Shown here: piece by piece, positions 58,522-64,000 of the stretch
Position numbering within the stretch: position 1 is the first letter of the stretch
Layout: the number at the start of each line of letters is the position of its first letter
Assembly: GCA_017541105.1 (NCBI GenBank)
Contig: JAFXZS010000001.1
Coordinates: forward strand, 62,001 to 126,000
Length of the DNA: 64,000 bases
DNA from: Clostridia bacterium
GTDB lineage: Bacteria; Bacillota; Clostridia; Christensenellales; Aristaeellaceae
Reading direction: 5' to 3'
Program-made: the position numbers and the translations under genes
The notes under the pieces: generated by a model
Database searches by the model: none
The model's input: only the letters and a program-made list of their open reading frames with translations
What the model was told of the DNA's origin: nothing

Positions 58522-59871
58522 GTGAGAAATACTTTTCGCGGCGGCGTTCATCCGGAAGAGCGAAAGGAGCTGAGCCGGGAAGCGCGGCTGCGCCTGTTTA
58601 ATCCCAGTGGAGAGATGGTATTCCCCCTGCAGCAGCATATCGGGAAGCCCGCGAAGCCTCTGGTACAGAAGGGGGACGCGGTGCTGGTCGGCCAGCGGAT
58701 CGCGGAGGCGGACGGAATGGTTTCCGCGCATATCTATTCCAGCTGTTCCGGCAAGGTAAAGGCAGTGGAGAAACGTCGGGTCCTCAGCGGAGACATGGCG
58801 GAATGCATCGTGATTGACAATGACGGGCAGTTTACCTGCGCGGCGGATTACTCCGTCCGCGACAGCGAAAGCAACCTGTCCGTCAACGAGATCGTGCAGC
58901 GGGTGCAGGACGCGGGCGTGGTCGGCCTCGGCGGCGCCGGTTTTCCGACCCATGTCAAGCTGCGGCCGAAGAATCCGGACGCGATTGAGTACGTCATCGC
59001 CAACGGCGCGGAATGCGAACCGTATCTGACCTGCAACGATCAGCTGATGCGGACCAACGCGCCGGCGATCGTGGAAGGCCTGGAGCTGGTGCTGCGCCTG
59101 TTCCCCAACGCGGAAGGCGTGATCTGCATCGAGGACAATAAGCCCGAAGCCATTCACGCAATGGAGATCGCGGCTTCCGGGAAGCAGCGGATCAGCGTGC
59201 GCACCATGATCACCAAGTATCCGCAGGGCGGTGAGCGGAGCCTGATCCAGGCGGTGACCGGGGTGGATTTCCCGATCAGCAAACTGCCGGCGGATGTGGG
59301 CTGCATCGTCCAGAACGTAGGCACCCTGTACGCGATTCAGCGGGCGGTACTGTACCATGAACCCCTCTTCAGCCAGTGCTTTACACTGACGGGCGAGGCC
59401 GTGGCGGAGCCGGCCAACTTCATGGTCCGGGTGGGCACTTCCTACCGGGAGCTGCTGGAAGCAAACGGCGGGCTGAAACCCGGCACGGAGGCGGTCAAAG
59501 CGCTGGCAGGCGGCCCCATGATGGGCGTCGCCATGGGCTCCCTGGATGTACCGATTCAAAAACAGAACAACGGGCTGACGCTGCTGGCGGAGGATCCGGT
59601 GGCGCAGGCGGAAAAGCTGATGACCGCCTGCCTGCACTGCGGACGGTGCACGACGGTATGCCCGGTCGGCCTGATGCCGCAGCTGATGGCGGACGCGGCG
59701 ATCGCCGGGGACCTGGACAGATATGAAAGGAAGCTGTATGGCCTGGAATGCATCCAGTGCGGCAGCTGCACGGTGGCCTGCCCCGCGAAGCGTCCGCTGA
59801 TGCAGACCTTCAAACAGGCCAAGGCGGAAATACAGGCAAAGAAAAAGCGTGAAGGAGGCGGTCAGAAATGA
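58522..59871 (+). CDS. rnfC: Rnf electron transport complex subunit C
   Basis: A 449-residue peripheral NADH-binding subunit of the Rnf (ferredoxin:NAD+ oxidoreductase) complex, which couples electron transfer to Na+ or H+ export. GGAGFPTHVKL and GAECEPYLTCND are typical, and two [4Fe-4S] motifs are CLHCGRCTTVCP and CIQCGSCTVACP near the C-terminus. GTG 58522 was taken as start (AAAGGA site, then RNTFRGGVHPEE). The stop overlaps rnfDG (ATGA). Confidence 0.95.
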   Translation: MRNTFRGGVHPEERKELSREARLRLFNPSGEMVFPLQQHIGKPAKPLVQKGDAVLVGQRIAEADGMVSAHIYSSCSGKVKAVEKRRVLSGDMAECIVIDNDGQFTCAADYSVRDSESNLSVNEIVQRVQDAGVVGLGGAGFPTHVKLRPKNPDAIEYVIANGAECEPYLTCNDQLMRTNAPAIVEGLELVLRLFPNAEGVICIEDNKPEAIHAMEIAASGKQRISVRTMITKYPQGGERSLIQAVTGVDFPISKLPADVGCIVQNVGTLYAIQRAVLYHEPLFSQCFTLTGEAVAEPANFMVRVGTSYRELLEANGGLKPGTEAVKALAGGPMMGVAMGSLDVPIQKQNNGLTLLAEDPVAQAEKLMTACLHCGRCTTVCPVGLMPQLMADAAIAGDLDRYERKLYGLECIQCGSCTVACPAKRPLMQTFKQAKAEIQAKKKREGGGQK

Positions 59872-61403
59872 ACGGCATGCTGAATCTTTCCTCCGCGCCT
59901 CACACGCGGGACAAATGGACAACCCCGTACATCATGCGCATGGTCACGCTGAGCCTGCTGCCGGCAACCATCGTCGGGATCCTGGTGCACGGCTGGAACG
60001 CCTTCGGCATCGTCGCGCTGGCCATCGTGTCGGCAGTGGCGTCCGAGTGGTGCTTCAACAAAATCTGCCGTAAGCCGGACACGATCTGGGACGGCAGCGC
60101 GGTGGTCACGGGACTGCTGCTGGCCCTGAGCCTCGGGCCGCAGACGCCCCTGTATATTCCCGTGATCGGATCGGTTTTTGCGATCGTGGTCTGCAAGGGA
60201 TGCTTCGGCGGCCTGGGCAAGAACTTCATCAACCCGGCCCTGGCGGCCCGGTGCTTCCTGCTGATCTCCTTCGCCAACGCGATGACGATCAAGCCTTCGC
60301 TGGACGCAATCGCAACCGCGACGCCGGTGGGCGCCCTGAAGGCCTTTGAGCAGGTAGACATTACAAAGATGTTCCTGGGTACGGCGGACGGCGTGATCGG
60401 CGGTTCCATCCTGGCGCTGCTGGTGGGCGGCCTGCTGCTGTGGAGCCTGGACATTATCCACGGCCAGATCTGCTTCTCCGTGCTGATCGGATTCACCCTG
60501 CTGATCGGCCTGTTCGGCGGGGAAGGATTCGCGCCGGGATTCCTGCTGGCACATCTGTGCGGCGGCGGCGTGGTGATGGGCGCCTTCTTCATGGCGACGG
60601 ACTATGTGACCAGCCCGGTCAGCCGGCTGGGGCAGTTCATCTACGGCTGCCTGATCGGTGTGCTGGGCGGCATTTTCCGGCTGTGGGGTAACACGGCGGA
60701 CTCCTTCAGTTACGCGATCATTATCGGAAACGTCTGCACCCCCCTGATTGACACGTATATCGTTCAGAAACCCCTTGCGTACCGGAAGATCGGAAAGACC
60801 CGCAGGGTCAAGCGGGAACCGTTCCGGATTCCGAAGCCGGTGATCGCGCTGACGCTGATTGCCGCGCTGGCCGGCGTGGCGCTGAGCGGTGTCTTCTCCG
60901 TTACCAAGGATCCGATTGAAAAGCAGGAGCTGGCCGCCAAGACCGCGTCCTACAAGGAAGTGTGCCCCGACGCGGCAACGTTCGAAGTGCCGGACGGCGC
61001 GGAGGAGAAGCTGCAGGAGGCGGCGGGCAGTACAACCCGGGTGAACGAGGCCTATATCGCGAAGGACGCGGCGGGCAATACCATCGGATACGCGCTGAAC
61101 GTCAGCTCCAAGGGCTTCGGCGGCGATGTGACCCTGGCGCTGGGCCTGACCGCGGACGGCTCCATTACGGGCATTTCCTTTACGGAGCTGAACGAAACCG
61201 CCGGCCTTGGCATGCGGGCGGATGAACCCGCGTTCAAGGAACAGTTCGCCGGCAAGAGCGGTACGCTGAACCTGGTGAAGGGCGACGCGGGCGACGGAGA
61301 GATCAGCGCCATCACAGGCGCCTCCGTAACCTCCAACGCGGTGATCAACGCGGTGAACGAAGGCCTCAGCTTCTACGAGACGGTATTGAAGGGAGGCAAC
61401 TGA
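59868..61403 (+). CDS. rnfD-rnfG: Fused RnfD-RnfG subunit
   Basis: A single 511-residue ORF. Residues 1 to ~320 are RnfD (eight or more membrane helices, with the candidate flavinylation segment DAIATATPVGAL). Residues ~320-511 form RnfG: one membrane helix (IALTLIAALAGVALSGVF), then the FMN-binding domain, with the covalent FMN motif TGASVTS near residue 482. In most Rnf loci D and G are separate genes. The join around 60780-60850 contains no frameshift or stop, so the fusion appears genuine. It overlaps rnfC by 4 bp. Confidence 0.93.
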   Translation: MNGMLNLSSAPHTRDKWTTPYIMRMVTLSLLPATIVGILVHGWNAFGIVALAIVSAVASEWCFNKICRKPDTIWDGSAVVTGLLLALSLGPQTPLYIPVIGSVFAIVVCKGCFGGLGKNFINPALAARCFLLISFANAMTIKPSLDAIATATPVGALKAFEQVDITKMFLGTADGVIGGSILALLVGGLLLWSLDIIHGQICFSVLIGFTLLIGLFGGEGFAPGFLLAHLCGGGVVMGAFFMATDYVTSPVSRLGQFIYGCLIGVLGGIFRLWGNTADSFSYAIIIGNVCTPLIDTYIVQKPLAYRKIGKTRRVKREPFRIPKPVIALTLIAALAGVALSGVFSVTKDPIEKQELAAKTASYKEVCPDAATFEVPDGAEEKLQEAAGSTTRVNEAYIAKDAAGNTIGYALNVSSKGFGGDVTLALGLTADGSITGISFTELNETAGLGMRADEPAFKEQFAGKSGTLNLVKGDAGDGEISAITGASVTSNAVINAVNEGLSFYETVLKGGN

Positions 61404-61404
61404 G

Positions 61405-62151
61405 ATGAAAGCTTATTTCGAACGCCTCTGGAACGGACTGATTAAGGAAAACCCGGTGCTGGTGCTGATGCTGGGCATGTGCCCGGCGCTGGCGGTATCC
61501 ACCCAGGCGGCCAACGGCATCGGCATGGGCCTGAGCACGCTGGCGGTGCTGGTTCTGAGCAATTTTGTGATCAGCTGCCTGCGGAAGGTGATTCCGGACC
61601 AGGTCCGGCTGCCCTCCTACATCGTGATCGTGGCCAGCCTGGTGACGGTGACGGAACTGCTGATCAAGGCGTATATCCCCAGCCTGTATGAAGCGCTGGG
61701 CATCTACATTCCCCTGATTGTGGTGAACTGCATTATCCTGGGCCGGGCAGAAGCCTATGCCAACAAGCATACGCCGCTGCTGTCCGTGATGGACGGCATC
61801 GGCATGGGCCTCGGCTTTACGGTGGCCCTGACGATTGCCGGCGCGCTGCGGGAGCTGCTGGGAACCGGAAAAATCTTCGGCGCGCAGCTGCTGCCGGAAG
61901 GGTTTGGGATGACGATCTTTATCCAGCCTCCGGGAGCCTTCCTGATCTTTGCGCTGATGATCGCGGTGATGAACGCGGCCGGGATCAAGACCCGCCAGCG
62001 GAAACTGGTGGAGAGCGGCTGCGACGGGAACTGCTCCCTGTGCGCTTCCGCCGCGTCGTGCGATCCCGCCGTGAAGACGGAAAAGGCGGAGAAAACCGAA
62101 AAAGCGGAAAAAGCTGAGAAGGCGGAGAAGAAGGGAGGAGCGCGGAAATGA
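61405..62151 (+). CDS. rnfE: Rnf complex subunit E with Cys-rich and Lys/Glu repeat tail
   Basis: A 248-residue integral membrane subunit (six helices in residues 1-205: NPVLVLMLGMCPALAVS, LPSYIVIVASLVTV, VMDGIGMGLGFTVAL). The C-terminal ~45 residues are unusual: CDGNCSLCASAASC is a four-Cys cluster, followed by KAEKTEKAEKAEKAEKK repeats. I have not seen such a tail as a standard part of RnfE. It overlaps rnfA by 4 bp. Confidence 0.92.
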   Translation: MKAYFERLWNGLIKENPVLVLMLGMCPALAVSTQAANGIGMGLSTLAVLVLSNFVISCLRKVIPDQVRLPSYIVIVASLVTVTELLIKAYIPSLYEALGIYIPLIVVNCIILGRAEAYANKHTPLLSVMDGIGMGLGFTVALTIAGALRELLGTGKIFGAQLLPEGFGMTIFIQPPGAFLIFALMIAVMNAAGIKTRQRKLVESGCDGNCSLCASAASCDPAVKTEKAEKTEKAEKAEKAEKKGGARK

Positions 62152-62726
62152 AGAGCCTGATTATGATCATCATTGCCGGGGCGCTGATCAACAACGTGGT
62201 CCTGAATCAGTTCCTGGGCATCTGCTCCTTCCTGGGTGTCAGCAAACAGATGAAAGCCTCCATCAGCCTGGGCGGCGCGGTGATTTTCGTCATCACGATC
62301 GCGTCCGCGGTGGCGAGCCTGCTGTATGATTTCGTGCTGAAGCCGCTGGGCATGGACTTCATGAAGACAATTATCTTCATTCTGGTGATTGCCGCCCTGG
62401 TGCAGATCGTGGAGATGTTCCTGAAAAAGAAATCCCCCGCGGTCTATAACGCGCTGGGCATCTACCTTCCCCTGATTACAACCAACTGCGCCGTGCTGGG
62501 CGTGGCCCTGACCAACGTGCAGGATGGGTACAACTTTATCCAGTGTGTGGCCAGCGGCTTCGGAACGGCTGTGGGCTATACGATCGCCATTGTGCTGCTG
62601 GCGGGAATCCGCAGCCGGATCAACGAAAAGGACCTGCCGGCGCCGCTGCGGGGAGCGCCCATCGTGATGATCGCGGCCGCCCTGATGTCCATCGCGTTTA
62701 TGGGCTTCGGCGGGCTGAAGCTGTAA
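62148..62726 (+). CDS. rnfA: Rnf complex subunit A
   Basis: A 192-residue membrane subunit, homologous to RnfE, with six helices. The start LIMIIIAGALINNVVLNQFLG is almost invariant in RnfA, and LITTNCAVLGVAL holds the Cys that helps bind the membrane [2Fe-2S] cluster. It is the membrane partner of RnfE. Confidence 0.96.
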   Translation: MKSLIMIIIAGALINNVVLNQFLGICSFLGVSKQMKASISLGGAVIFVITIASAVASLLYDFVLKPLGMDFMKTIIFILVIAALVQIVEMFLKKKSPAVYNALGIYLPLITTNCAVLGVALTNVQDGYNFIQCVASGFGTAVGYTIAIVLLAGIRSRINEKDLPAPLRGAPIVMIAAALMSIAFMGFGGLKL

Positions 62727-62739
62727 GGAGGGTCGAGGG

Positions 62740-63534
62740 ATGAATATTATCTGGATTACGACCCTGGTAATTGCCGTAATCGGCGTGATTGTGGGAGTGG
62801 GCCTGGTTTTCACGGGAAAGAAATTCGCCGTGGAAGTGGACGAGCGGGAAGTCGCCGTCCGGGAAAAGCTGCCGGGCAACAACTGCGGCGCCTGCGGCTT
62901 CGCGGGATGCGACGCGCTTGCCGGCGCGATTTCCCGGGGAGAGGCACCCGTGAACGCGTGCCCGGTCGGCGGGGCGCCCGTGGCGCAGGCCATCGGGGAT
63001 ATCATGGGAACGACGGCGGGAGCTCTGGAACGCAAGACGGCGTTTGTGGCCTGCAAGGGCACCTGCGGCGTGACGAAGAATCAGGGCAACTACATCGGAA
63101 TCCGGGACTGCCGGGCGGCGGTGCTCTCCGGGATGAACGTGACGGACTGCAATTACGGATGTCTGGGCTTCGGCAGCTGCGCGGAAGTATGCCCGGAACA
63201 GGCGATTTCCGTCCGTGACGGAGTGGCTGTCGTGAACCGGAACCGCTGTGTCAGCTGCGGGCTTTGCGTCAAGACCTGCCCCCGGGGCCTGATCTCCCTG
63301 ATTCCGGAAAGCAAAATCATCCGGGTACAGTGTTCGAACAAGGACAAGGGCCCCATGGTCAAGAAGGTTTGCCAGGCCGGATGCATCGGCTGCGGGCTGT
63401 GTGCCAGGCAGTGCGAATCGGAAGCCATCGAGTTTGACGGAACGCTGGCCCGCGTGAATCCCGAGAAGTGCACGCTGTGCGGCAAGTGCGCTGAAAAGTG
63501 TCCGGTGAAGGTTATAACGACGACCCCGGTCTGA
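62740..63534 (+). CDS. rnfB: Rnf complex subunit B (ferredoxin-like)
   Basis: A 264-residue subunit with one N-terminal membrane helix (ITTLVIAVIGVIVGVGLVF), the [4Fe-4S] motif NNCGACGFAGC and further Cys-rich motifs CVSCGLCVKTCP, CIGCGLCARQCE and CTLCGKCAEKCP. It accepts electrons from ferredoxin. It ends the operon, 14 bp before the next gene. Confidence 0.96.
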   Translation: MNIIWITTLVIAVIGVIVGVGLVFTGKKFAVEVDEREVAVREKLPGNNCGACGFAGCDALAGAISRGEAPVNACPVGGAPVAQAIGDIMGTTAGALERKTAFVACKGTCGVTKNQGNYIGIRDCRAAVLSGMNVTDCNYGCLGFGSCAEVCPEQAISVRDGVAVVNRNRCVSCGLCVKTCPRGLISLIPESKIIRVQCSNKDKGPMVKKVCQAGCIGCGLCARQCESEAIEFDGTLARVNPEKCTLCGKCAEKCPVKVITTTPV

Positions 63535-63548
63535 AAGGGAGAGAAAAC

Positions 63549-64000
63549 ATGAATGAATTCAAAAGAAAGCAGTGGATCCGGATCGGCCTGAGCATCGCGG
63601 CGGTCCTTGTGGCCGTGCTGTTCCTGACGGGTATCGTCGGCGGTAAATCCATGACTTACCAGGTGGAGGAACCGCTGACTCCCATGATGGAAGGCATTAC
63701 GGTCACCATGGGGCAGAACGCGGAAAACAGCACCGCGGAGGATTACCTGGAACAGGATCCGTACCTGGTCAACATCTATGAAGGCTTCGGATTCTCCAAG
63801 GATTATATGGCGGCCCGGGGCCATGCCTATACCCTGGAGGATGTAGCCAATACCGGCCGCCCCCATCCCAAAGCCAACTGCATCACCTGCAAAACGCCGG
63901 ATTTCACCAAAATGGTGAATGAGGAAGGCGTCGAGGTCTACAGCCGCGCCTTTGATGAAGTGATGGGGCAGATGACGCAGGCGATCTCCTGCTACACGTG
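63549..64000 (+). CDS. nrfA: Cytochrome c nitrite reductase, catalytic subunit (5' part)
   Basis: The first 150 codons of an NrfA (pentaheme nitrite-to-ammonium reductase), cut by the end of the window. A signal/anchor helix (RIGLSIAAVLVAVLFLTGIV) begins it, and the first haem motif is the diagnostic CITCK (Cys111, Cys114, Lys115) of NrfA, whose active-site haem uses Lys as ligand. The next haem motif begins at Cys148 (SCYT). It follows rnfB by 14 bp, on the same strand. An NrfH-like donor is not seen before it. Confidence 0.88.
   Translation, partial: MNEFKRKQWIRIGLSIAAVLVAVLFLTGIVGGKSMTYQVEEPLTPMMEGITVTMGQNAENSTAEDYLEQDPYLVNIYEGFGFSKDYMAARGHAYTLEDVANTGRPHPKANCITCKTPDFTKMVNEEGVEVYSRAFDEVMGQMTQAISCYT

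Overview
The window looks like a chromosomal segment of a fairly GC-rich anaerobic member of the Clostridia (Bacillota). The signs are AGGAGG-type ribosome binding sites, TTGACA/TATAAT-type promoters, a glycine cleavage system with split P-protein, LytTR regulators, an Rnf complex, O-acetylhomoserine-type sulfur assimilation and a bacterial microcompartment. A gut or rumen Clostridia lineage would fit, but no 16S or other decisive marker is present. Genes are packed on both strands. No tRNA, rRNA, CRISPR array, transposase or integrase was seen.

Region 1 (1-10.6 kb) is a metabolosome (BMC) locus: an MtnA-like sugar-phosphate isomerase, PduL, a CoA-acylating aldehyde dehydrogenase, two BMC-H shell proteins, a FucU/RbsD mutarotase, DhaK- and DhaL-like kinase subunits, a LacI regulator, four consecutive BMC-P vertex proteins, a divergent ribokinase-family kinase and an iron alcohol dehydrogenase. 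The aldehyde core is complete (AldDH, PduL, ADH). The enzyme that makes the aldehyde is absent and is probably upstream of base 1. I infer catabolism of a (deoxy)pentose phosphate split into a C2/C3 aldehyde and a triose.

Region 2 (10.6-20 kb) holds accessory genes: DUF3021/LytTR pair, two flavodoxin-fold proteins, a double GNAT, an SH3-type lipoprotein, Nudix, methyltransferase, serine hydrolase and a PAS-GGDEF-EAL protein. Region 3 (20.1-29.4 kb) is the glycine cleavage operon (gcvT-H-PA-PB-lplA-lpd, then pyk and a nitroreductase). Its leader is a tandem glycine riboswitch whose second P1 stem overlaps an intrinsic terminator, which predicts an ON switch.

Region 4 (about 31-43.6 kb) differs in composition (visibly more AT-rich, different codon use). 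It begins with a cluster of TTCGTACA repeats and carries a one-direction gene set: LytTR regulator, HerA-like ATPase, coiled-coil protein, papain/C39-like peptidase, small unknown, Hsp70-like ATPase with tandem and Sel1 repeats, GrpE-like protein, a 2H-phosphoesterase/tyrosine-phosphatase fusion and an ADP-ribosylglycohydrolase. I know of no described system with this content. It is the best candidate here for an undescribed system, perhaps stress or conflict related.

Region 5 (43.6-58.2 kb) has hydrolases, a YfcE-like phosphodiesterase, Sir2, an alcohol dehydrogenase behind a MerR-type promoter, LarC, a secreted nitroreductase, a decayed Gld-type ABC transporter and a sulfur block (nifS-iscU, metY, cysK). 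The sulfur block has two near-identical dyad operators over the -35 boxes. Between iscU and metY lies a Cys-rich 39-codon leader peptide followed by a terminator/antiterminator pair, a probable cysteine attenuator. A sugar kinase follows.

Region 6 (58.4-64 kb) is an rnfC-rnfDG(fused)-rnfE-rnfA-rnfB operon followed by the start of nrfA (cytochrome c nitrite reductase), cut by the window end.
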